Virus record (IMG/VR): IMGVR_UViG_3300022874_000036
Location: 1 to 27,271 of that record
Length of the DNA stretch: 27,271 bases
DNA from: a virus
Reading direction: 5' to 3' (one strand)
Below, piece by piece: positions 22,664-27,271 of the stretch. The translations under genes and the position numbers were made by a program. Every line of letters starts with the position of its first letter. Positions within the stretch are counted from its first letter, which is position 1. The notes under the pieces are model-generated. The model saw only the letters and a program-made list of their open reading frames with translations. It made no database searches and was not told where the DNA came from.

Positions 22664-22735
22664 AAGTGCTGTGTTAGCTAGTGCCAACAACATTAATATG
22701 AACAAGATTTCTAATACCGATCTCATTGTTTTCAT
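22655..22735 (-). CDS. 26-residue hydrophobic peptide (possible)
   Basis: The frame from ATG 22733-22735 encodes MKTMRSVLEILFILMLLALA plus NTALNS, looking like a signal-anchor or membrane helix. The SD is poor (GGA close to the ATG). It sits between two hairpins (22741-22789) and the SD-containing hairpin (22647-22663), which its 3' end overlaps. It is reported because two similar hydrophobic peptides occur nearby; it may be chance. Confidence 0.3.
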   Translation of the reverse strand: MKTMRSVLEILFILMLLALANTALNS

Positions 22736-22740
22736 TCCGT

Positions 22741-22789
22741 GCTCTAACGAATCTGTTAGAGCGAGTTTGGACAAACATTTTGTTTGTCC
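22741..22789. repeat. Two adjacent hairpins with 6-nt spacer
   Basis: Hairpin 22741-22762 has arms GCTCTAAC/GTTAGAGC and a 6-nt loop. The 6-nt spacer GAGTTT follows. Hairpin 22769-22789 has arms GGACAAACA/TGTTTGTCC and a TTT loop. The spacing and triloop match the other paired elements. These lie between the gene at 22810-23007 and the small downstream genes. Confidence 0.65.
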
Positions 22790-22809
22790 TTCTTTCTGTA
22801 TTGGCTCCA

Positions 22810-23007
22810 TTAAGAAACACCGTCGGAAGGAGTAAAGAGTTTGTGGTCTGATATTGATCCTCCTTCCCAGTAATTACTGTCGAATCCACATCCCCAACAA
22901 GCTCGATACTCCATTTGTTTTCCTGAGCGGTCATAATCTAATCGCAATTGGCCACGCTCAAACAATTCTCCACAATTCTTGCATCTAAAACTAAATTTAC
23001 TTTTCAT
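22810..23007 (-). CDS. Small two-CxxC zinc-ribbon protein
   Basis: This 65-residue protein starts at ATG 23005-23007, in an ATGA overlap with the HNH gene and with AGGAGG upstream. C9xxC12 and C37xxC40 form a classic zinc ribbon. Between them the sequence is basic (GQLRLDYDRSGKQ). Such small phage zinc ribbons are usually unassigned; several appear in this arm. The enclosed frame is short but has good SD and clear motif support. It probably binds a nucleic acid or protein, by inference. Confidence 0.6.
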   Translation of the reverse strand: MKSKFSFRCKNCGELFERGQLRLDYDRSGKQMEYRACWGCGFDSNYWEGGSISDHKLFTPSDGVS

Positions 23008-23402
23008 TTCAATAGCTCCTCCTTTATTTGAGTTAGTCTGTCTCTCCAGTTTGTATCGTGGATAGTAGCTTCAATCAACATGTCTGCCCAGTTGTCTCCC
23101 CTACTTCGTAACATTTCACGCATAAAATGTAACTGGTTCTTGTGTGCTGACATTGGACTGTTGACATGACAGTTGTGACATAGGCACGCTCCATTAATTT
23201 TATTCCACCTTACTCCGTAGTGCTTACATCTGTGTATATGGTGACTTTCAAGGCTAGTGGTGCTTCCACAGATTTCACACTTCCAGCCCGCGTTGTCTTT
23301 TACTTTCTTAGACCAGAGTTTATCAAGACAGCTGTTACCATAGCCCCTAAGTCTTTTTGGAACGCTAACTCTTTTCTTTCTACGCCGTCGTCTCTTAGCC
23401 AT
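23004..23402 (-). CDS. HNH / NinG-like nuclease
   Basis: This 132-residue product starts at ATG 23400-23402 inside the previous TAA (TAATG); the frame is open 7 codons further up but there is no SD. It has a very basic N-terminus (MAKRRRRRKKRVSVPKRL), then WKCEICGSTTSLESHHIHR and CLCHNCH: C42xxC45, His54-His55 and C75xxC78-H79. These give the zinc-bound HNH (beta-beta-alpha metal) nuclease. The arrangement 'LDKLWSKKV..AGWKCE.CG...SHH' recalls NinG (Rap)-type recombination nucleases of phages. It probably nicks or cleaves branched DNA, though a general HNH role is equally compatible. Confidence 0.65.
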   Translation of the reverse strand: MAKRRRRRKKRVSVPKRLRGYGNSCLDKLWSKKVKDNAGWKCEICGSTTSLESHHIHRCKHYGVRWNKINGACLCHNCHVNSPMSAHKNQLHFMREMLRSRGDNWADMLIEATIHDTNWRDRLTQIKEELLK

Positions 23403-23668
23403 TAGACACACCCACCACAACATCCATGAGGAATTTCTCTGTTTACTTCTATCTCAGCTTGTTCTTTCAAATCTTCTGGAAAATCATCTGGCCACTCGCA
23501 AATTGACCATTCTCCTTGTGTGACATGCTCAGTCCAATCCTCATCAAACCATACGCTGCCTCCAGAGGACAAACAATAGTCAGGAAATAACCAATCTTTC
23601 CCATCTATCATTACAATTAGTTTTCCTGAACATAAATTTGGATAACCCCCATCATATTTAATCAACAT
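23402..23668 (-). CDS. Small acidic Cys-rich-tailed protein, unknown
   Basis: This 88-residue protein starts at ATG 23666-23668 with AGGAGGAA-type SD. It is acidic, aromatic and likely beta/alpha (SSGGSVWFDEDWTEHVTQGE). The C-terminus CCGGC adds a possible metal site. It overlaps the upstream gene by 11 bp and the HNH gene by one base. I do not recognise a family. Confidence 0.5.
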   Translation of the reverse strand: MLIKYDGGYPNLCSGKLIVMIDGKDWLFPDYCLSSGGSVWFDEDWTEHVTQGEWSICEWPDDFPEDLKEQAEIEVNREIPHGCCGGCV

Positions 23669-23834
23669 TGTCTTCCTCCAACAATCTGATCGTTGACTTC
23701 AACTCTTCAATGGTTACGTAGGACACAAGCGTAACTTCACAATCATCAGCCTCATTGAACATCCTTATAATAAACTCTTTATGGTGTTTCTGAATTTCAC
23801 AACTACAGCCATAAGCATCTATTCGCTCAGCCAT
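23658..23834 (-). CDS. 58-residue small protein, unknown
   Basis: This short gene has ATG 23832-23834 and AAGGA about 12 bases upstream. It starts 16 bp inside the primase stop region and overlaps the next gene by 11 bp. The product is MAERIDAYGCSCEIQKHHKE at the N-terminus, then a helical acidic tail (EELKSTIRLLEEDN). Three cysteines do not form a clear site. Continuous overlap with both neighbours supports a real gene. Confidence 0.5.
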   Translation of the reverse strand: MAERIDAYGCSCEIQKHHKEFIIRMFNEADDCEVTLVSYVTIEELKSTIRLLEEDNVD

Positions 23835-24601
23835 TTTTGTGTCTCATCCTTTCCTTCTGCTAGATACATATCATAAAGATCATTGTAAGGCATTGGTGCA
23901 GCCACTTTTACTTCTCCTAACAATGCTGACAATTCATTAGCACCCTCTACTCCAGGGCCATCATAATCTGCTACAATAAGAATAGACTTAAACTCCTTGT
24001 TGGACAAACATTCACCCACCATGTCATTGCAGCCATTAGAGTTAGGTCTTGCTATTCCATGCAAACCGCATTCCAAAATAACTCCCAGATCAGAGCAGCC
24101 TTCTGTTATGTAAAGCACCTGTGAGGGATCAAAGGTTATCCTTGGGATAGTAAGGCCTCGACGTGAGCCACTAACTGTACCCTTGTTATTGTCTGGGAAC
24201 CTACGCAAGATACCAATTACATTGCCGAGACCATCTCTTTCAGGAAAAGTGCTGGCTGTCCCATCCCATCCGTGTTCTAGTTTCATCATGGTTACTTTTG
24301 AAAAAGCTAGGGGTGACTGAACCCCCGATGAAAATCTATTGCTTATATAATCCTGGTTTAGTTTATCCCAGTCTAGTGTTGCCAACTGTCCTGGTGTTTC
24401 AGTCCTCATGGACCTAAGTTTCTCTAGGTCTTTGTCTGGTATCTTGCCACTGTATCCGCAACTCCAACAATGAAAGAAGCCAGCCCATCCTCCTTCCAAG
24501 GTAACATCTAAATCTGGTGATCCTTTTTGTGATATATGATTTGGGCAAACGAACATGGATCTCTTGTAGTAGACCTTGCTTAGTTCCCAGTTCTCAATCA
24601 T
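23819..24601 (-). CDS. Primase: zinc-binding and TOPRIM domains
   Basis: This 260-residue product is called from ATG 24599-24601, with GAGGGG 8 bases upstream; an in-frame ATG 8 codons further up lacks an SD. The N-terminus has CPNH (C19, H22) and HCWSC (C45, C48), a primase-type zinc-binding domain. The centre is DGLGNVIGILRRF. TOPRIM motifs follow: YITEGCSD (E167, D171) and ILIVADYDGPGVEG (D212, D214). The layout resembles the primase half of T7 gp4-type proteins without the helicase, and the helicase is encoded separately at 25231-26139. It synthesises RNA primers at the fork, by family knowledge. It is short for a complete primase but has all key residues. Confidence 0.8.
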   Translation of the reverse strand: MIENWELSKVYYKRSMFVCPNHISQKGSPDLDVTLEGGWAGFFHCWSCGYSGKIPDKDLEKLRSMRTETPGQLATLDWDKLNQDYISNRFSSGVQSPLAFSKVTMMKLEHGWDGTASTFPERDGLGNVIGILRRFPDNNKGTVSGSRRGLTIPRITFDPSQVLYITEGCSDLGVILECGLHGIARPNSNGCNDMVGECLSNKEFKSILIVADYDGPGVEGANELSALLGEVKVAAPMPYNDLYDMYLAEGKDETQKWLSE

Positions 24602-24764
24602 ATCGAATCCCCTCATAATAGTCATGAATAACTACCGCCTCATCAGAAGATGATATCTTACAAGCCATTCGATCACAAGGTCTATCAGTAGTCCAGGTCT
24701 CTATTTTAACCCTCGCATCTGGGTTACACTCTACTAGTTTTTCAATTAGTTCTTTCACTGTCAT
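24594..24764 (-). CDS. 56-residue conserved-type protein (MTVKELIEKL)
   Basis: This short gene has ATG 24762-24764 and a GGTAGG-like SD. It overlaps the primase by 8 bp. It begins MTVKELIEKLVECNPDARVK, the opening of a widely distributed small phage protein (an alpha-beta fold of unknown function), and ends acidic and aromatic (VVIHDYYEGIRYD). It may modulate primase or another replication protein, by inference from coupling only. Confidence 0.6.
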   Translation of the reverse strand: MTVKELIEKLVECNPDARVKIETWTTDRPCDRMACKISSSDEAVVIHDYYEGIRYD

Positions 24765-24782
24765 CAGTACAACCTACCTTCC

Positions 24783-25064
24783 TTATTCTGCATACTTGCC
24801 GACGTAGCAGTACTTATTGTATTGTTCTGGGTGTATCACTCCATCCGAACATAGTGCGTCGGTCCAATTGTTAAACTCCTCGTCGATCATAACTTGGTCG
24901 TCCCTATTCTTGTGAAGCCATTCTTCATGTTCCTCATCAAATCTTGTAGACAATTCCTCTTCACTGGACACCAGCCCGAACCAATCAGACTCATAAGAGG
25001 TTATCTTCAGATACTCGGCATAGGCTTCCACCATATCCAACAATTCTACATTATTCCATATCAC
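24783..25064 (-). CDS. Small acidic protein, unknown
   Basis: This 93-residue product starts at GTG 25062-25064, with AGGAG exactly six bases upstream. It is very acidic with many aromatic residues (FDEEHEEWLHKNRDDQVMID, then NNWTDALCSDGVIH), predicted helical and with no metal site. It is the first gene after the helicase, behind the largest hairpin cluster (25077-25209), so its expression may be tuned by those hairpins. I do not recognise a family; DNA mimicry is one guess based on charge. Confidence 0.5.
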   Translation of the reverse strand: MIWNNVELLDMVEAYAEYLKITSYESDWFGLVSSEEELSTRFDEEHEEWLHKNRDDQVMIDEEFNNWTDALCSDGVIHPEQYNKYCYVGKYAE

Positions 25065-25076
25065 AAAATTCTCCTA

Positions 25077-25209
25077 GGGAATCAAAGATTCCCAACATTG
25101 ACAATCGAAGATTGTCTACTAGAATTTTAGTTAACTGGAAGCTTTGCTTCCGTGATTAGTATAGTCCTCTAGGGAAGTGAAACTTCCCAATATTGTCAGC
25201 AAAGCTGAC
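25077..25209. repeat. Largest hairpin cluster: five mini-hairpins with AACATT, AGTTAACT and AATATT linkers
   Basis: CCTA precedes hairpin 25077-25093 (GGGAATC/GATTCCC, loop AAA). AACATT links it to 25100-25116 (GACAATC/GATTGTC, loop GAA), then TACTAG. AGTTAACT at 25129-25136 leads to 25137-25151 (GGAAGC/GCTTCC, loop TTT), then GTGAT. CTCTA precedes 25172-25188 (GGGAAGT/ACTTCCC, loop GAA). AATATT links it to 25195-25209 (GTCAGC/GCTGAC, loop AAA), then TACC. The cluster fills the 166-bp gap between the helicase stop and the next start; nothing else recognisable lies there. Confidence 0.8.
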
Positions 25210-25230
25210 TACCTGGTTTATTTTGGAACT

Positions 25231-26139
25231 TCAAAACAATGTTCCTTTAGCAGAACTCTCATTTATATCTGACCATCTCATACAGAATGGTTCAAACTTA
25301 ACATTGATCTTTCCTGTAGGTCCAAACCTTTGCTTGGCTACAATAATTTCTGCTTCTTCTGCACAGTTAGTTAGCAGTGTTAGGTCTTTTGGTTTATCAT
25401 AATACTCTGGTCTGTGCAGTAGTAGAATCTCAAATGAATCGTTCTCAATAAAACCAGAATCCCTTATGTCTGTCTTTTCTGGAGTAGGGTCCATGCCTTT
25501 TACTATGTTTCTTTTGGCAACATCTTTTGTCAGTTGAGACAACAGAATAATTGGAACCTGTAGATCAATGGATATTCTAGCTAACTTCCCGGTCAGTTCC
25601 TTAATTCTTAAGGCTTCACTCTCTATTTTGAATGACCAATTGACTAACTGCAAGTAATCAATGAAGAATATTCTTACACCTTTTTTGTGCATGGCTTGCA
25701 TGGACTGCTCAATAGAGTCCTTCTTTGGTCCCTTCTCCAATAACCAGGATGGATACATTGATACAGCTGCTTCATCAACATAGATTCCTTTTAGTTTCTT
25801 TAGTTCTGCCTTTGCTGCTTTGATGGCTTGTTCTTCAGTCTTGCTTAACTTTCCTTTCTTGTGATAGTTGACTCTAGCTAGGGTGTATATCATGACTTCA
25901 ACGGTAGAAAAGGTACCACCTTCAATTGGAAATATTCCAACAGGAACCTCTTTTGCTGCGGCTAAAGCCATGCTTCTCATTAAACTACTCTTGCCCATTG
26001 AACTAACAGCACCAATAGTAATTACATGGCCGGGATGGAATCCTTTTATTGCATCGTCCAATGCTTTAATACCAGTGGTAATGCCTTGGGCAACTGGGTT
26101 GTTTAGTATTTTTTCTATGCTGCTTTGTATAGATTCCAC
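25231..26139 (-). CDS. DnaB-type replicative helicase (SF4 ATPase)
   Basis: This 302-residue product starts at GTG 26137-26139, with GGGAGGT six bases upstream; the frame is open to TTG 26154, which lies on that SD. Walker A is GAVSSMGKSS (43-52), an Glu follows at 73 (PIEGG), Walker B is VRIFFIDYLQLV (D161), the sensor-like strand is PIILLSQL, and AKQRFGPTGK (268-277) matches the arginine-finger region. It covers only the RecA-like helicase domain, with a short N-terminus, so it lacks the DnaB N-terminal primase-interaction domain. With the separate primase at 23819 it would unwind the fork. It is the best-supported replication gene here. Confidence 0.85.
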   Translation of the reverse strand: MESIQSSIEKILNNPVAQGITTGIKALDDAIKGFHPGHVITIGAVSSMGKSSLMRSMALAAAKEVPVGIFPIEGGTFSTVEVMIYTLARVNYHKKGKLSKTEEQAIKAAKAELKKLKGIYVDEAAVSMYPSWLLEKGPKKDSIEQSMQAMHKKGVRIFFIDYLQLVNWSFKIESEALRIKELTGKLARISIDLQVPIILLSQLTKDVAKRNIVKGMDPTPEKTDIRDSGFIENDSFEILLLHRPEYYDKPKDLTLLTNCAEEAEIIVAKQRFGPTGKINVKFEPFCMRWSDINESSAKGTLF

Positions 26140-26154
26140 GGCCTTACCTCCCAA

Positions 26155-26178
26155 GGGAGAAGAATCCTTTCTTCTCCC
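26155..26178. repeat. Ten-bp stem hairpin before the helicase start
   Basis: Arms GGGAGAAGAA/TTCTTCTCCC with loop TCCT. On the - strand the loop AGGA resembles an SD, but the working SD (GGGAGGT) lies downstream of the hairpin. It has no U-tract. It sits between the SSB-like gene and the helicase. The stem is longer and the loop larger than in the triloop family, so membership is uncertain. Confidence 0.6.
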
Positions 26179-26194
26179 GCCAACCTAGATTTAA

Positions 26195-26458
26195 TTAAAA
26201 TGGGCACTCATCCTTCGGCTTAGCAGTTCCCTGGTTATTCTTATCCATATAATGATCCATCAACATCTTCTGGGTACCAATCATAATATCCTTAAGGTCT
26301 GTCACCGTAAGGAACGGGCTTTCATCAAAAGTTTTGGTCTCCTCATTAAACTTCTTCTTCTTCAAACTAAAGGAGAACGTGGTCTGCTCCTTATAAGTTC
26401 CCTGCCACTTCGCGAATTCTACCATGCCCACCTTGAACTGAGATACAGGACCTGCCAT
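26195..26458 (-). CDS. Putative single-stranded DNA-binding-like protein
   Basis: This 87-residue protein is called from ATG 26456-26458. The body is strand-rich and basic (VEFAKWQGTYKEQTTFSFSL, then KKKKFNEETKTF) and the C-terminus is TAKPKDECPF, with an acidic-aromatic tip recalling the DDDIPF tail by which SSBs recruit partners. It is encoded immediately before the helicase and near the primase, a normal place for an SSB. The fold is not confirmed as an OB domain and the protein is short. It may instead be a small transcription or annealing factor. The assignment is suggestive only. Confidence 0.45.
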   Translation of the reverse strand: MAGPVSQFKVGMVEFAKWQGTYKEQTTFSFSLKKKKFNEETKTFDESPFLTVTDLKDIMIGTQKMLMDHYMDKNNQGTAKPKDECPF

Positions 26459-26487
26459 AATACATTCCTTAAATGTGTGTCAATATT

Positions 26488-27021
26488 TTAATTGTCAAAA
26501 ACATTTCCGATTACTTTGTATGTACAGACTGTTCTGCCATTGTAAAAGTCAATGACCTTTGGCTTAACACCTCCTCCTGTTTGACATTTGTAACAATCAT
26601 AAGACACAAATTTACCTCCAATTTTTAGAACAATTCTCTTTCCTCCACAATCATTAGTGACAATATCTCCATGCTTCGGTTGAATATCCTTCGCTTTCTG
26701 GGCTATGCGTCGTTCCTCCGTATCCTCCTTCTTTAGCTGTTCCAGGTTATCATTAAGAGTTTTAATGTTTGCTTCACATTGCTTGATCTTGTCATTGCTC
26801 ATCAGTTTTTTCTCCTTTTTAATCCACTGGTTAAGAAATTGTTGTGCCCGTTCTCTGGTCTTCCAGTAACCTTCACTGAACCTGTGATAATCATATACCG
26901 CACAAGCATTCCGAGAAAACGTTCCATCCTTTTGTAAATACTTTCCTTCATTGTAATTAACAATGGTATATTCATTTGGTATTGGGTCATGTCTCCTTGG
27001 TTGAATAACTTCCCAGCTCAT
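26488..27021 (-). CDS. Two-part protein, unknown, with strong internal start
   Basis: This is a 177-residue product from ATG 27019-27021 (AAAGG upstream). Residues 1-70 resemble a small phage protein with alternating aromatics (NEYTIVNYNEGKYLQKDGTF, then GYWKTRERAQQFLNQWIKK). Residues ~74-100 form a coiled-coil (NIKTLNDNLEQLKKED), and the rest is a basic strand-rich domain with CGGKRIVLKIGGKFVSYDCY and CQTGGGV. An AAGGAG SD followed by in-frame ATG 26800-26802 (MSNDKIKQ) could give a separate C-terminal polypeptide. No function is recognised. Confidence 0.55.
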   Translation of the reverse strand: MSWEVIQPRRHDPIPNEYTIVNYNEGKYLQKDGTFSRNACAVYDYHRFSEGYWKTRERAQQFLNQWIKKEKKLMSNDKIKQCEANIKTLNDNLEQLKKEDTEERRIAQKAKDIQPKHGDIVTNDCGGKRIVLKIGGKFVSYDCYKCQTGGGVKPKVIDFYNGRTVCTYKVIGNVFDN

Positions 27022-27024
27022 CCT

Positions 27025-27271
27025 TTAATTCTCCTTAATAAGTTTAATACAGGCTTTTACATTATCAGCTGTAGGGAATCTCTGGAACTTTGCATAGACT
27101 TGTGATGCTGTCCACTTTGTTTCCTGTTCCACTATCTTTAATGCTTCTTGCTGTGGAACGGTTGGAGTTGGGCAGGTGAGGTCTGAAACCACGCCAGAGA
27201 AGCCTTGCTTCTCAGTAACTTGGGAGCTTTGCTCCCTGGCTGTCTTAGGTTTTGGGAACGCAAGCTCTTCT
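27025..27271 (-). CDS. Partial gene, C-terminal 81 residues, containing a hairpin pair
   Basis: The frame is open to the right edge; the gene starts outside. The visible part begins EELAFPKPKTAREQSSQVTE and has a low-complexity, Ser/Gln/Pro-rich linker followed by an ordered helical end (QQEALKIVEQETKWTASQVY, then KACIKLIKEN). The segment REQSSQVTEKQGFSG is encoded by two mini-hairpins (27197-27236), looking like an in-frame insertion in a tolerant linker. It ends in the SD region of the next gene. The function is unknown. Confidence 0.5.
   Translation of the reverse strand, partial: EELAFPKPKTAREQSSQVTEKQGFSGVVSDLTCPTPTVPQQEALKIVEQETKWTASQVYAKFQRFPTADNVKACIKLIKEN
27197..27236. repeat. Paired mini-hairpins inside a reading frame
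   Basis: Hairpin 27197-27213 (GAGAAGC/GCTTCTC, loop CTT), linker AGTAACTT (one base shorter than AGTTAACT plus T), and hairpin 27222-27236 (GGGAGC/GCTCCC, loop TTT). The pair is fully within the partial gene at 27025-27271 and keeps its frame open. Confidence 0.75.

Noticed and set aside
22674-22934. An 86-codon frame on the - strand through the 22741-22789 hairpins.
   Set aside because: Its first half overlaps the zinc-ribbon gene 22810-23007, which has better SD and motifs, and the protein resembles no known pattern. A shorter 34-codon start within the hairpin is possible but unsupported.
25077-25209. The hairpin cluster as a CRISPR array.
   Set aside because: The palindromes differ in sequence, units are irregularly spaced, there are no identical direct repeats with unique spacers, and no cas gene is nearby.
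25065-25230. A sigma-70 promoter in the hairpin cluster (TATACT on the - strand).
   Set aside because: No -35 box at acceptable spacing accompanies the TATACT sequence, so it is not a supported promoter.

Overview
The window looks like part of the genome of a tailed double-stranded DNA phage (Caudoviricetes) with a podovirus-type virion. The evidence is a dense, strand-segregated gene layout with ATGA/TAATG-type overlaps, a coat-like protein preceded by a scaffold-like acidic protein, a podovirus-type head-tail connector, a propeller-like tail protein, several large 'internal virion' proteins and no tape-measure or tail-sheath gene. All three stop codons are used normally (code 11). The bacterial host cannot be told from this sequence. 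I see no tRNA, CRISPR array, IS element or integrase. No gene-free stretch exceeds 300 bases; the longest is 25065-25230 (166 bp).

Left arm, + strand, 1-17203: the virion module. In order it holds the end of a zinc-ribbon gene, a scaffold-like protein, a coat-like protein, a decoration-like protein, a head-tail connector, several small beta-rich or unknown structural genes, a G8-like/beta-solenoid tail fibre or spike with eight 19-residue repeats, a lysine-rich protein, a three-gene block (short 'GQRPG' fragment, Ig/FN3-like fibre, propeller-like tail protein), a second fibre, internal/ejection-type proteins including one of 1028 residues, and a 59-residue holin/XhlA-like membrane protein.

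The two arms converge at about 17200-17345, where a strong GC hairpin lies.

Right arm, - strand, 17200-27271: the replication and metabolism module. Read in the direction of transcription (high to low coordinates) it has an acidic-tailed SSB-like protein, a DnaB-type helicase, a zinc/TOPRIM primase, an HNH (NinG-like) nuclease, zinc-ribbon proteins, two NUMOD4/HNH homing-type endonucleases, a dATP/dGTP pyrophosphohydrolase-like (DUF5664/MazZ-like) protein, a nucleoside deoxyribosyltransferase-like protein and a DEDDy 3'-5' exonuclease. Many tiny genes lie between them, three of them encoding single-helix hydrophobic peptides of 21-27 residues.

The most unusual signal is a dispersed family of miniature perfect hairpins. 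Stems are mostly 6-9 bp and loops mostly exactly 3 nt. The stem sequences differ from copy to copy but complementarity is always kept, and the hairpins are often paired across a short conserved linker (AGTTAACT or AAYATT, mostly palindromic). About 20 copies are visible: one pair in the left arm (7662-7705) and the rest in the right arm. They sit just before start codons, just after stops, and in three places inside reading frames. Some bury the Shine-Dalgarno sequence. I found no standard feature that explains them.
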